From positions 62,001-126,000 of the forward strand of contig NZ_JAIULG010000003.1 of NCBI RefSeq assembly GCF_020169415.1: a DNA stretch of 64,000 nt. The letters are read 5' to 3'. Within the stretch, counting starts at the first letter, position 1; each line of letters starts with the position of its first letter. A program made the translations under genes and the position numbers. This stretch comes from Tsukamurella sp. M9C. GTDB taxonomy: Bacteria; Actinomycetota; Actinomycetes; Mycobacteriales; Mycobacteriaceae. This document shows, in pieces, positions 18,550 through 27,236 of the stretch. Under the pieces are notes generated by a model that ran no database searches, had not been told where the DNA came from, and saw only the letters and a program-made list of their open reading frames with translations.

Positions 18550-19392
18550 ATGCAGTTCCTCCCCCTGCCCGCGGACGGCGAGACCCCCGTGCGGGTGATG
18601 ACGATCGCGGGCTCGGATTCGGGCGGCGCCGCAGGCCTCCAGTCGGACCTGCGGACCTTCGCGCTCGCCGGCGTGCACGGCACGAGCGCGATCACCGCCG
18701 TCACGGTGCAGAACAGCCTGGGCGTCACCGGTTTCCACCCGATCCCGCCCGAGACCGTGGCGGGCCAGATCCGGGCGGTGGTGGAGGACATCGGGATCGG
18801 GGCGGCGAAGACGGGCATGCTCGCGACCGCGGGGATCATCGACGCGATCGCCGACACCGCCGAGGAACTCGGGATCGGCGCGCGCATCCCCTTCCTCGTC
18901 GACCCGGTCTGCGCGTCGCAGCGCGGCGACCCGCTGCTCACGCCGGAGGCGCTGGAGACCCTGCTGCGCCGCCTGTTCCCGCTCGCGCACCTGGTGACCC
19001 CCAACCTCGACGAGGTGCGCCTCATCACCGGCATCGACGTCGTCGACGAGGCCACGCAGCGCGACGCTGCGCGCGCCCTGCACGCCCTCGGGCCGCGGTG
19101 GGCCCTGGTCAAGGGCGGCCACCTGCGGACCGCGGCCACCAGCACGGACGTGCTGTACGACGGTGCCGAGTTCCTCGAGTTCGAGGCGCAGCGCCTCAAC
19201 ACCCGGCACGATCACGGCGCCGGCGACACGCTCGGCGCGGCCACCGTCTGCGCGCTCGCGCACGGCTACGACGTCCCGGAGGCCGTGGCCTTCGGCAAGG
19301 AGTGGGTCACCCGGTCCCTCGCGGCCGCCTACCCCGTCGGCGCCGGCCACGGCCCCGTCAACGCGTCGTGGCGGCTGCGCGAGAGTTCCTGA
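18550..19392 (+). CDS. Second ThiD-type hydroxymethylpyrimidine kinase
   Basis: 280 aa paralogue of the thiD at 16995, sharing [58 protein letters not shown] and [14 protein letters not shown]. All catalytic motifs are intact. It stands alone, is not preceded by a riboswitch, and its 3' end overlaps the convergent AbrB-family gene by 35 bases. It may be a salvage kinase, or a pyridoxal/HMP kinase of the same family; the sequence does not discriminate. Confidence 0.9.
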   Translation: MQFLPLPADGETPVRVMTIAGSDSGGAAGLQSDLRTFALAGVHGTSAITAVTVQNSLGVTGFHPIPPETVAGQIRAVVEDIGIGAAKTGMLATAGIIDAIADTAEELGIGARIPFLVDPVCASQRGDPLLTPEALETLLRRLFPLAHLVTPNLDEVRLITGIDVVDEATQRDAARALHALGPRWALVKGGHLRTAATSTDVLYDGAEFLEFEAQRLNTRHDHGAGDTLGAATVCALAHGYDVPEAVAFGKEWVTRSLAAAYPVGAGHGPVNASWRLRESS

Positions 19393-20539
19393 GGCCCGTC
19401 CACCTGTTCATCGCGGCCACCACCAACGGCAGCGCGAGCACCACGATGATGAGCCGCAGGCTCTGGACCGTCGCGATCAGCGCCATATCGGCCTCGGCAC
19501 TGCCGGTCGCGCTGGCGACGACCGCGTTGATACCGCCGGGGGTCGTGGCGAGGTAGGCGTCGGCCAGCGGCACCCCGGTCAGGTACGCCGCTGCGGCGGC
19601 GAGGAGCGCGACCAGCCCGCACAGGACGACGATGCCGCCCGCGATCGCCGGCAGCAGGTGCGCCAACCGGCGCAGCAGGCGCCGGTCGAACATCAGCCCG
19701 ACCTCCAGCCCGACGACGATGAGCAGCAGTTCCTTGAAGGCACCCTGCGGCGCGAAGCCGCGCGTGAGCTCGGCGCCGCCGATCACGGCGGCCAGGAGCA
19801 TCGGCCCGATCAGCCCGCCGCCGGGCAGGTGCAGCCTGCGCCCGAGCCACATGCCCGCCAGCGCGAAGACGAAGGCCGTGGACAGGCCCGCCACCTGGTC
19901 GCCGCGCCCCACGATCTGCAGGTCGAGCAGCCAGGACTGCGAGGACGCCGTGGCGCCGCCGGCCAGGCCCACCATGACGAACGGCGCGGTGAGGCTCACC
20001 AGCAGCACGCGCGAGTACTGCATCACGCCGACGACGTCCTTGCGCGCTCCGAGCTCGTCGCAGAGGGTGACCACCGCCGAGGAGCCTCCGGCCATGAGGC
20101 CCAGTGTCGCCGTGCGCTGGTCGAGCCCGGAGACCCACCTGCTGAGCACCCAGGCTGCGGCGACGGAGAGGACGACGGTGAGGACCGAGATGGCCAGGAA
20201 GGGCGCGAGCACAGGACCGACGGCCCGCATCGCCTCCAGATTCAGGTAGCCGCCCAGCATGACGCCGATGAACGCCTGCGTCCACCGGCTCACCTCGGCG
20301 GGGACGGCGACCTCCCGCCCGATCGCCATGCGCAGCGTCGCACCCAGCACGAGCGCCGCGAGGAGCGCGGGCGCGGGGACCCCGAACAGCCCCATCGCCT
20401 CGGCCAGCAGCCAGGCCCCGACGAGGACCGCGACGTACCGCACGCCCCGTCGCCCGACGGTGCGCCGCACGAGCCCCGGCGCGGGGTCCCGCACGGGCGC
20501 GTCCGGGGCGGTCGGCGGGGCGGCGCTCTCGACGGTCAC
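19358..20539 (-). CDS. AbrB-family membrane protein (putative regulator/transporter)
   Basis: 393 aa with about ten hydrophobic helices in two repeats, matching the AbrB duplication membrane family. Signature segments: GLMAGGSSAVVTLCDELGARKDVVGVMQYSR in repeat 1 and ATTPGGINAVVASATGSAEADMALIATVQSLRLIIVVLALP in repeat 2. GTG start is preceded immediately by GGAAGG, which is too close for normal spacing. Its 3' end runs 35 bases into the convergent second thiD. Substrate unknown. Confidence 0.85.
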   Translation of the reverse strand: MTVESAAPPTAPDAPVRDPAPGLVRRTVGRRGVRYVAVLVGAWLLAEAMGLFGVPAPALLAALVLGATLRMAIGREVAVPAEVSRWTQAFIGVMLGGYLNLEAMRAVGPVLAPFLAISVLTVVLSVAAAWVLSRWVSGLDQRTATLGLMAGGSSAVVTLCDELGARKDVVGVMQYSRVLLVSLTAPFVMVGLAGGATASSQSWLLDLQIVGRGDQVAGLSTAFVFALAGMWLGRRLHLPGGGLIGPMLLAAVIGGAELTRGFAPQGAFKELLLIVVGLEVGLMFDRRLLRRLAHLLPAIAGGIVVLCGLVALLAAAAAYLTGVPLADAYLATTPGGINAVVASATGSAEADMALIATVQSLRLIIVVLALPLVVAAMNRWTGLRNSRAAATTR

Positions 20540-20544
20540 CCTTC

Positions 20545-20610
20545 CTATGTAGCACTGCGAACGATCAGCGGAAAGGGCCGGCGACGAACGTTCACGCGAT
20601 GCTTACATAG
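20545..20610. repeat. Separated inverted repeat CTATGTA...TACATAG upstream of AbrB-family gene
   Basis: CTATGTAGCA at 20545-20554 and TGCTTACATAG at 20600-20610 are inverted copies apart from one inserted base, 45 bases apart. They lie in the only AT-rich part of the 107-base gap before the AbrB-family gene. One arm lies six bases before its start codon. They could be paired operator half-sites or part of the promoter; nothing else is seen in the gap. Confidence 0.4.
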
Positions 20611-20646
20611 ACCCTGTGAGCTGCGTCGATGTGAAGGCGCAATGAG

Positions 20647-21405
20647 TCATGCGTCACGTCGCGCGACCAGCGCCGCGCCCCCGGCCCACAGCGCGCCGAT
20701 CACCACGACCAGGTACACGAAGGACACCGGCGCGCCCCACGGGAAGCTCTCGTCGAAGAGGACGCCCATGAAGTTCTGCAGGTTCGACAGCGGCAGATAG
20801 GGGCCGGCTTCCCGGGTCTGCGGGATCGTCGTGATCACGTTGTCGACCACGAACAGGTAGCCCAGCAGCAGGGTGATGGCACCCGCGCCGTTCCGCAGCG
20901 CGCAGCCCACCGCCACGCCCAGCACCGCCGCGAAGGCCGTCCCGATCGGGAAGGCGAGGAACGAGCCCGCGCCCGAGCGCAGGACCTCCGCCGGGGATCC
21001 GTCCACGATCACGCCGAACAGCAGGACCGCGACGACCATCGCCACGGCGTAGGTCACGGCGCACACCACGGCGACCACGAAAGTCTTGGCCAGCAGGGCG
21101 ATCCACCGGTTCGGGACGGCGAGGAAGGTCGTCCGCAGCGTGTTGTACCGGATCTCGGTGGTCACCGACAGGACGCCGATGACCCCGGCGAAGGTGATGG
21201 CGATACCGGGCAGTGCCGCGAAGCCCGAGAGGGGCGCCAGGGCGACCACGCCGATGTCGTCGATGGTCTCCCCGATGTTGCGGACCACCAGCGCGACGAT
21301 CACGGTGATGGCCAGCGCCGCCGCCGACGATCCGATGAGGAGCCACTTGGTGGCGCGGACCGTCGCGAGCTTGACGAACTCGGCCTGTACAGCGCGGACG
21401 ATCAT
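20647..21405 (-). CDS. ABC-2 type transporter permease
   Basis: 252 aa with six helices (about residues 20-40, 58-80, 105-128, 145-168, 175-195, 225-245). Typical of ABC-2 permeases paired with a DrrA/BcrA-type ATPase. The segment TTEIRYNTLRTTFLAVPNRW is characteristic of the actinobacterial subfamily. ATG overlaps the ATPase stop (ATGA). Function: export of an unidentified compound. Confidence 0.9.
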   Translation of the reverse strand: MIVRAVQAEFVKLATVRATKWLLIGSSAAALAITVIVALVVRNIGETIDDIGVVALAPLSGFAALPGIAITFAGVIGVLSVTTEIRYNTLRTTFLAVPNRWIALLAKTFVVAVVCAVTYAVAMVVAVLLFGVIVDGSPAEVLRSGAGSFLAFPIGTAFAAVLGVAVGCALRNGAGAITLLLGYLFVVDNVITTIPQTREAGPYLPLSNLQNFMGVLFDESFPWGAPVSFVYLVVVIGALWAGGAALVARRDA

Positions 21406-22340
21406 CCGATGCCTCCCGTTCCGCGGTACTCCACGGCTCCGCCCGTGAGGCGCATGAAGACCTGTTCCAGTGAACTGCTCTGCGGGGCTAGCTCGGCCAG
21501 TGGCAGCCCCTCCGCCGCGGCGATCTCACCGACGGCGTCGCTCGTCGTGCCGCGGACGGTGAGGACGGTCCGGCCGCCGCCACCGGGCGCGGCCTCGGCC
21601 GCCGCATCGACCGCGAGGCCGCGCGACGTGAGCGCCTTCGCCAGCTCGCGGTCGCGCGGGCTCCGCACGCGCACGGTGTGCTCCGAGTTCTGCGCGATGA
21701 AGTCGGCCATGGTGCCGTTCCACACGAGGTGCCCCCGGCCGACGATCACCACGTCATCCGCGGTGAGGGCCATCTCCGCGAGCAGGTGACTGGAGACGAA
21801 GACGGTGCGCCCCTGTGCCGCGAGGGATTTCATGAAGGTACGCACCCAGACGATGCCCTCGGGGTCGAGGCCGTTCACGGGCTCGTCGAACAGCAGCACG
21901 CCCGGATCCCCCAGCAGCGCACCGGCGATGCCGAGGCGCTGCGCCATACCGAGGGAGAAGCCGCCGGCCTTCTTCCGCGCGGCGTCCGTGAGGCCGACGG
22001 CCGCGAGGCATTCGTCGGCGCGCCCGGCGGGGATGCCGCTCGCCACCGCGAGCCAGCGCAGGTGGTCGCGCGCGGTCCGGTTGGGGTGCACCCATTTCGC
22101 GTCGAGCAGCGCGCCCACCTTCGTCAGCGGGCGGTCGATGGCGCTGTACTCGCTGCCGCCGATCGTCGCGCGGCCGGCGGTGGGGCGGTCGAGTCCGAGG
22201 ATGCAGCGCATCGTCGTCGACTTGCCCGCGCCGTTCGGCCCCAGGAACCCGGTGACGCGACCGGGCCGCACCGCGAACGACAGGTCGTTCACCGCCTGCA
22301 CGGCCCCGTAGGTCTTGGTCAAACCCGCGACTTCGATCAT
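21402..22340 (-). CDS. ABC-2 type transporter ATP-binding protein
   Basis: 312 aa. Walker A GPNGAGKST (about residues 36-44), signature FSLGMAQRLG (degenerate LSGGQ), Walker B LLFDEPVNGLDPEG, then a DrrA/BcrA-type C-terminal domain from about residue 220. Divergent from the Ser/Thr kinase gene with 91 bases between starts. A link to the kinase is possible but not shown. Confidence 0.92.
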   Translation of the reverse strand: MIEVAGLTKTYGAVQAVNDLSFAVRPGRVTGFLGPNGAGKSTTMRCILGLDRPTAGRATIGGSEYSAIDRPLTKVGALLDAKWVHPNRTARDHLRWLAVASGIPAGRADECLAAVGLTDAARKKAGGFSLGMAQRLGIAGALLGDPGVLLFDEPVNGLDPEGIVWVRTFMKSLAAQGRTVFVSSHLLAEMALTADDVVIVGRGHLVWNGTMADFIAQNSEHTVRVRSPRDRELAKALTSRGLAVDAAAEAAPGGGGRTVLTVRGTTSDAVGEIAAAEGLPLAELAPQSSSLEQVFMRLTGGAVEYRGTGGIG

Positions 22341-22431
22341 GGATTCACGCTAACAATTCTTCGGCCGCGCCGCCGTGACGCGCGCCCGGCCATAGACTCG
22401 GCCCGACCGGACTCCGCGGAGGGGGCGAGCG

Positions 22432-23937
22432 ATGAGTGGGGACTCGACGAGCGACCGGGCGGGCACGACCTTCGGCCCGTACCGGCTGGTGCGGCTGCTG
22501 GGCCGCGGCGGGATGGGCGAGGTGTACCTCGCACACGACACCGTCAAGGGCCGCGACGTGGCGCTCAAGCTGCTGCATGCCGGCGTCGCGCAGGATCCCG
22601 GATTCCGCGAGCGCTTCACGAACGAATCGCGGACCGCCGCGCGGCTGTCGGACCCCCACGTCATCCCGATCCACGACTACGGCGACATCGACGGCACCCT
22701 CTATCTGGACATGCGCCTCGTCGACGGCAGCAACCTCGCCGAGCTCGTCGCCGCGGGGCCACTGCCGCCCGAGCGGGCCGTCGACCTGGTGACACAGGTC
22801 GCCTCCGCACTCGACTCCGCGCATCTACAGGGCCTGGTGCACCGCGACGTGAAGCCCGCCAACGTCCAGGTCACCCCGTCGGGTTTCGCGTACCTCCTCG
22901 ACTTCGGCCTGGTCGTGGTCGGCGACGCGGACCGGCTCACCTCCGCCGGCCTGTTCGTCGGCTCGCAGGCCTACGCCGCCCCGGAGCGCTTCGACGGTGG
23001 CGGCGCCACCCCAGCGGGCGACGTCTACTCGCTCGCCTGCGTCCTGTACGAGCTGCTCGTCGGCCGGCCCCCGTTCGCCGCGAGCTCGATCTCCGAGATG
23101 ATGCGGCACCACCTGCTCTCGGCGCCGCCCCGCGCGTCGGCCGACGCGCCCCGCCCCGTCCCCGTCGCGCTCGACGCCGTGATCGCCAAGGGCATGGCCA
23201 AGCGTCCGGAGGATCGGTATCCCACCTGCGGCTCGCTCGCCCGGGCCGCCACCGCCGCCCTGCAGAGCACGCCGCAGAGCTGGGGCACCACGACGACGGT
23301 GCCCTCGGCGCCGCGCGCGGCGGGCCCGCCGTCCGCGCCGTTGCCCACGCAGATCTCGTACCCGCACGGCGGGCCGTCCTCGGGTGGGCAGCCGCGGTAC
23401 GTCACCCCGAGCTACGCGCCGCCCGCCGCGTACCCGCCCGCCGCGGCAGCGCCGCGACGCAGTCCAATACTGATCCCCGCACTCGCGGTCGGCGCGATCC
23501 TGCTGGTCGCGGGCATCGTCGCCGCCGTCGTCCTGCTGGGCGGCGGCGGACCGTCGACGCCCGTCGCGGCGACGACGACCACCGTCGCGCCCACCTCCGA
23601 GGCCACCACGACCACGTCACCGTCGGCCACGCCGACGGTGACGAAGGCCGCCCAGCCGCCGAACGTCGAGGTCTGCGTCGGGAGTACGAGCGCGGTCTTC
23701 GGCACGGTCGCCGCGGACAGGGGCAGCGGCGTCCCCGGCGAGCCCTACACCTCGTGCGGCTTCGCGAACGTCATCGCGGCCGCCTATCGCGCGCAGTTCA
23801 CCGCGCCCCAATCCGGATCGGTCTCGGGGGTGAGCCCGAACGCGACGAACCTCGGATCGATCGCCATGTCGTGCACCGGCACGACGAACGTCGTGACGTG
23901 CCGGGGAGGGAACAATGCGATCGTCTACATCTACTAG
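22432..23937 (+). CDS. Transmembrane Ser/Thr protein kinase with small extracellular domain
   Basis: 501 aa Hanks-type kinase. P-loop GRGGMGEVYLAHD, catalytic Lys in VALKLLH, HRDVKPANVQV (HRD), LDFGLVVV (DFG) and YAAPERF (APE) span residues about 14-275. A Pro-rich juxtamembrane region follows, then one helix (about residues 347-370), a Thr/Ser-rich linker and a roughly 100-residue extracellular domain. That domain has four cysteines (VCVGS, TSCGF, MSCTG, VTCRG) that could form two disulfides. It resembles mycobacterial PknF/PknH-like receptors. The 3' end overlaps the next gene by 23 bases. Confidence 0.92.
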   Translation: MSGDSTSDRAGTTFGPYRLVRLLGRGGMGEVYLAHDTVKGRDVALKLLHAGVAQDPGFRERFTNESRTAARLSDPHVIPIHDYGDIDGTLYLDMRLVDGSNLAELVAAGPLPPERAVDLVTQVASALDSAHLQGLVHRDVKPANVQVTPSGFAYLLDFGLVVVGDADRLTSAGLFVGSQAYAAPERFDGGGATPAGDVYSLACVLYELLVGRPPFAASSISEMMRHHLLSAPPRASADAPRPVPVALDAVIAKGMAKRPEDRYPTCGSLARAATAALQSTPQSWGTTTTVPSAPRAAGPPSAPLPTQISYPHGGPSSGGQPRYVTPSYAPPAAYPPAAAAPRRSPILIPALAVGAILLVAGIVAAVVLLGGGGPSTPVAATTTTVAPTSEATTTTSPSATPTVTKAAQPPNVEVCVGSTSAVFGTVAADRGSGVPGEPYTSCGFANVIAAAYRAQFTAPQSGSVSGVSPNATNLGSIAMSCTGTTNVVTCRGGNNAIVYIY

Positions 23938-24811
23938 GGCCGCAGCGCTTCTCGCGGTCGCGCTCTGCTCCGCCGCGTGCACGGTCGGCGACGCGGGCTC
24001 CACCGCCCCGTCATCGTCCGAGGCGCCGCACGACGCGGCGAGCGCGCGCTCCGGCGCGCCCGTCGGACCGTCGTCGAGCCCCGCACCGCGCGCCGCGGAT
24101 CCACTGCTGGCGGCGCTGAACCGGGCGGTCGAGCGGATCCCCGGACAGGCGAGCATCGCCGTCGCGGGCGACGGGCGCGTCGTGACCGCCGGGAACGTCA
24201 CCGGCTTCCCGGCATGGTCGACGTCCAAGGTGCCGCTGGTCATGGCGGCGCTCGAGCGGGCGGAGAAGCCCACCGCCACCGCGGACATGCGTGCCGCGAT
24301 CACCCACTCGGACAACGCCGCCGCGGAGGCGATCTGGGACTCCCTCGGCCCGCCCGCGAAGGCCGGCCTCGCGGTGCAGCAGGTGCTGCGAGAGGGCGGC
24401 GACGCGCAGACCGTGGTGCAGTCCAGCAAGGTGCGCCCCGAGTACTCCGCCTTCGGCCAGACCCTCTGGGAGGACGGCCCCGCCGCGACCTTCGCCGCCC
24501 GCCTCCCCTGCTCGCCGTCGGGCCGGATCGCCGCCGGACTCATGCGTGAGGTCGACGCGAACCAGCAGTGGGGCGCGTTCGGTCTGCGCGGCGCGCAGTC
24601 GGTGGGTGTGAAGGGCGGCTGGGGCCCCGGCACCGACGGCGCCTACGTGGTCCGGCAGCTGGCCGTCGTGCAGACGCCGCGCGGCTACACCGGGCTCATG
24701 CTGTCCGCGCGGCCCGCCGACGGCTCGTTCGCATCCGGCAAGGACGCACTCACCCGGCTCGCGGAGACGGTCCGCGCGCAGCTCGGGGCCCTGCCGGCGG
24801 CGCCCTGCTGA
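23915..24811 (+). CDS. Class-A beta-lactamase-like serine hydrolase lipoprotein
   Basis: 298 aa. Signal peptide with Cys near residue 22 (CSAAC) and a Ser/Pro-rich linker to residue 60. The fold is that of class A beta-lactamases/PBP-like hydrolases: SxxK as S102-T-S-K105, SDN at 132-134, and a KGG box in SVGVKGGWGPG where true lactamases have K-T/S-G. No clear ExxN omega-loop glutamate is seen, so a peptidoglycan-related or sensory role is as likely as antibiotic hydrolysis. It begins inside the end of the kinase gene, and a functional pair (kinase plus envelope hydrolase) is inferred. Confidence 0.8.
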   Translation: MRSSTSTRAAALLAVALCSAACTVGDAGSTAPSSSEAPHDAASARSGAPVGPSSSPAPRAADPLLAALNRAVERIPGQASIAVAGDGRVVTAGNVTGFPAWSTSKVPLVMAALERAEKPTATADMRAAITHSDNAAAEAIWDSLGPPAKAGLAVQQVLREGGDAQTVVQSSKVRPEYSAFGQTLWEDGPAATFAARLPCSPSGRIAAGLMREVDANQQWGAFGLRGAQSVGVKGGWGPGTDGAYVVRQLAVVQTPRGYTGLMLSARPADGSFASGKDALTRLAETVRAQLGALPAAPC

Positions 24812-24822
24812 CGCCGCCCGGC

Positions 24823-24838
24823 TGTGGTTCCCATCACA
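24823..24838 (+). promoter_or_regulatory. CRP/GlxR-like site upstream of the GAF-LuxR gene
   Basis: TGTGGTTCCCATCACA matches the CRP-family palindrome TGTGA-N6-TCACA at nine of ten positions. It lies in the 81-base gap before the GAF-LuxR gene. No binding evidence; the motif is short. Confidence 0.35.
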
Positions 24839-24892
24839 CGGACGAACCGGTCATGCGATGATGAATCACCCGCTGTGACCCCGGAGAGACCG

Positions 24893-25738
24893 ATGACCGC
24901 CAGCACGATCGACGCCGACGTCACCCGGTCCGCCCTGCGAACCATTCGTACGCGCACAGAACTTCCCGTCGCCTTCGTCGGCCTGGTCGATGAGGACCAC
25001 GTCGTCCTCGGCGGCGGCGTCGGGCTGCGCACCCCCGCGCTCAACGGCCTCCCGGTCGCGCGCGGCGCGGGCCTCGGCGGGCACGTCCTGCGCACCGGCC
25101 GCCCCACCGCCGTCGCCGACTACGGCACCGCCGGGATCACCCAGCACTACCACGCCCACGTCCAGGCGGAGGGCCTGCGCTCGATGGTCGCGGTCCCACT
25201 CGCGGTGAACGGGGTGGTGCGGGCCGTCTTCTACGCCGCAGACCACAGGCAGTCCACCTTCGGCGATGCGGTCCTGGGCGCCGTCGCGCGCACCGTCCGC
25301 GACCTCGCCTACGAGCTCCGCGTGCGCGACGAGGTGGAGCGGCGGATGCAGTTCGCCGAGGCCGCCGCGGCGGAGCGCTCCGCGCTCGGGGGCGTCGACC
25401 GGGAGCTCCTGCGCGAGGTCTTCTCCGAGCTCCGCGCCCTCGCCGGGGAGATCACCGACGGTGCCGTGCGGACCCGCCTCGAATCGGCGTGCGGCCGGAT
25501 CACCGACCTCGGCCGCCCGTCCGGCGGTGCCGCCCGGCCCGAGCGTCCGCTCACCGCCCGCGAGCTGGACGCCCTCGCCCACGTGGCCCTGGGCTGCACG
25601 AACGCCGAGGTAGCGCAGCGCCTGTCGATCAGCGCGGAGACCGTCAAGGCATACCTGCGCAGCGCCGGCCAGAAGCTGGGCACGAGCACCCGGTTCGAGG
25701 CGGTCACCCGCGCCCGCAGCCTCGGACTCCTGCCGTAG
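24893..25738 (+). CDS. GAF domain-LuxR HTH transcriptional regulator
   Basis: 281 aa. An N-terminal GAF-like sensor (about residues 10-145, including PVAFVGLVDEDHVVLGGGVGL and GLRSMVAVPLAVNGVVRAVFYAADH) is followed by a short helical linker. A C-terminal LuxR-type HTH (about 215-275) reads LTARELDALAHVALGCTNAEVAQRLSISAETVKAYLRSAGQKL. The start ATG 24893 is chosen because GGAGAG lies six bases upstream. No receiver domain or histidine kinase partner is present, so the GAF domain presumably senses a ligand directly. It may control the MHS transporter gene downstream. Confidence 0.85.
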   Translation: MTASTIDADVTRSALRTIRTRTELPVAFVGLVDEDHVVLGGGVGLRTPALNGLPVARGAGLGGHVLRTGRPTAVADYGTAGITQHYHAHVQAEGLRSMVAVPLAVNGVVRAVFYAADHRQSTFGDAVLGAVARTVRDLAYELRVRDEVERRMQFAEAAAAERSALGGVDRELLREVFSELRALAGEITDGAVRTRLESACGRITDLGRPSGGAARPERPLTARELDALAHVALGCTNAEVAQRLSISAETVKAYLRSAGQKLGTSTRFEAVTRARSLGLLP

Positions 25739-25752
25739 GCCCGGGCACCGTC

Positions 25753-25770
25753 TACCCCCTTTCGGGGGTA
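25753..25770 (+). terminator. Candidate terminator hairpin after GAF-LuxR gene
   Basis: TACCCCC-TTTC-GGGGGTA forms a perfect seven-base stem with a four-base loop, 15 bases after the stop codon. No U-tract follows, so it could equally be a regulatory hairpin of the next gene. Confidence 0.45.
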
Positions 25771-25777
25771 TCGGGGG

Positions 25778-25793
25778 TGTGACCGCGGTCACT
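25778..25793 (+). promoter_or_regulatory. CRP/GlxR-like operator upstream of the MHS transporter
   Basis: TGTGACCGCGGTCACT contains a perfect 14-bp palindrome GTGACCGCGGTCAC and fits TGTGA-N6-TCACA at nine of ten positions. A -10-like TACCGT starts immediately after it (25793), so binding near the promoter would affect transcription. Confidence 0.5.
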
Positions 25794-25828
25794 ACCGTTC
25801 GTGGGGTTCACCGACCCGAGGAGCGCAC

Positions 25829-27232
25829 GTGACTGCACCCGAACTCCCCGCCGTCCCGAAAGCCCGGCTCCGCCGGGTGGCGATGGCCAGCTCGATCGGA
25901 ACCACGATCGAGTTCTACGACTTCTTCATCTACGGCACCGCCGCCGCCCTGGTGTTCCCCACCATCTTCTTCTCGAACATGAGCCCCGGCGTCGCGACGC
26001 TGGCCTCGTTCGCCACCTTCGCGGTCGCCTTCTTCGCCCGGCCCGTCGGCGCGATCCTGTTCGGGCACTTCGGCGATCGGATCGGCCGCAAGCGCACCCT
26101 GGTGTGGACGCTGCTCATCATGGGCGCCGCGACGGTGATGATCGGCCTGCTGCCCGGTAGCGAGACCGGCGTCTTCGGGCTGTTCCCGAACGGCATCGGC
26201 ACGCTCGCGCCGGTGCTGCTCGTGGTGATGCGCTTCTTCCAGGGCTTCGCCGTGGGCGGCGAGTGGGCCGGCGCCACGCTGCTCACCGCCGAGTACGCCC
26301 CGAAGGGCAAGCGCGGCCTGTACGCGATGTTCCCGCAGCTGGGCCCGTCGTTCGCGTTCTTCCTCTCCAGCGGCACGTTCCTGCTGTTCACGCTGACCGC
26401 CGGTGACACCAAGAACGCCGAGAGCGCCTTCATGACGATCGGCTGGCGCGTCCCGTTCCTGCTGTCCGCACTGCTCGTGCTGGTCGGCCTGTGGGTGCGC
26501 CTGACCGTGGAGGAGACCCCCGTCTTCACCGAGGTCCGCAAGCGCGCGATGAGCGAGATCAACCGCACCAAGCTGCCCTTCCTGGACGCGATCCGCTTCC
26601 AGTGGAAGGAAATCCTCATCGCCGCCGGTGCGCTGGCGTCGCTGTTCTCGCTGTTCTACATGGGCACCGCGTTCCTCACGAACTACGCCACCAAGAACCT
26701 GGGCTTCCCACGCACCACGGTGCTGGCGATGGGCATGGCCGGCGCGGTCTTCTTCGGCCTCGCGATCGCCGCGTCGGCGATCTACTCCGACAAGATCGGC
26801 CGTCGCAAGGTCATCATGACCTCCTGCGGGCTGGCCGTGGTGTGGTCGCTCGTCCTGTTCCCGATCCTCGACACCAAGAGCCTTCCGATGTACGCCGTCG
26901 GGCTGATCGGCACGCTGATCATCTTCGGCATCGCCTACGGCCCGGCCGGTGCCGCACTGCCCGAGATGTTCCACGAACGCTACCGCTACACCGGCGCCGG
27001 CCTGGGCTACAACCTCGCGGGCATCTTCGGCGGCGCCATCCCGCCGCTGATCGCCGCGAAGTGGGTGGCGGACGGCAACCAGCTGTGGGTCGGCTTCATG
27101 CTGGCCGGGCTCTCCGCGGTGAGCGTGCTCTGCTGCTACCTGATGGCGGAGACCAAGGACCACGACATCGTCGAGTCCACGCCGGCCGACCGCGACGACG
27201 CGCGCCCCGGCGAGGACCTCGCCAGCGTCTGA
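25829..27232 (+). CDS. MFS metabolite:H+ symporter (MHS family)
   Basis: 467 aa with twelve helices. MHS-family hallmarks are MASSIGTTIEFYDFFIYGTAAALVF at the N-terminus, GHFGDRIGRKRTL (motif A) after helix 2, and RFFQGFAVGGEWAGA in helix 4/loop. It resembles ProP/ShiA/KgtP-type carriers of organic acids or betaine-like compounds. GTG start follows GAGGAG by five bases. The GTGACCGCGGTCAC palindrome in its promoter suggests catabolite-type control. The substrate cannot be read from the sequence. Confidence 0.92.
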   Translation: MTAPELPAVPKARLRRVAMASSIGTTIEFYDFFIYGTAAALVFPTIFFSNMSPGVATLASFATFAVAFFARPVGAILFGHFGDRIGRKRTLVWTLLIMGAATVMIGLLPGSETGVFGLFPNGIGTLAPVLLVVMRFFQGFAVGGEWAGATLLTAEYAPKGKRGLYAMFPQLGPSFAFFLSSGTFLLFTLTAGDTKNAESAFMTIGWRVPFLLSALLVLVGLWVRLTVEETPVFTEVRKRAMSEINRTKLPFLDAIRFQWKEILIAAGALASLFSLFYMGTAFLTNYATKNLGFPRTTVLAMGMAGAVFFGLAIAASAIYSDKIGRRKVIMTSCGLAVVWSLVLFPILDTKSLPMYAVGLIGTLIIFGIAYGPAGAALPEMFHERYRYTGAGLGYNLAGIFGGAIPPLIAAKWVADGNQLWVGFMLAGLSAVSVLCCYLMAETKDHDIVESTPADRDDARPGEDLASV

Positions 27233-27236
27233 CCGA

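Noticed and set aside
23280-23660. Pro/Thr-rich region of the kinase as a possible frameshift or separate gene.
   Set aside because: Frame is continuous; a low-complexity juxtamembrane linker and a membrane helix are normal for this kinase class.
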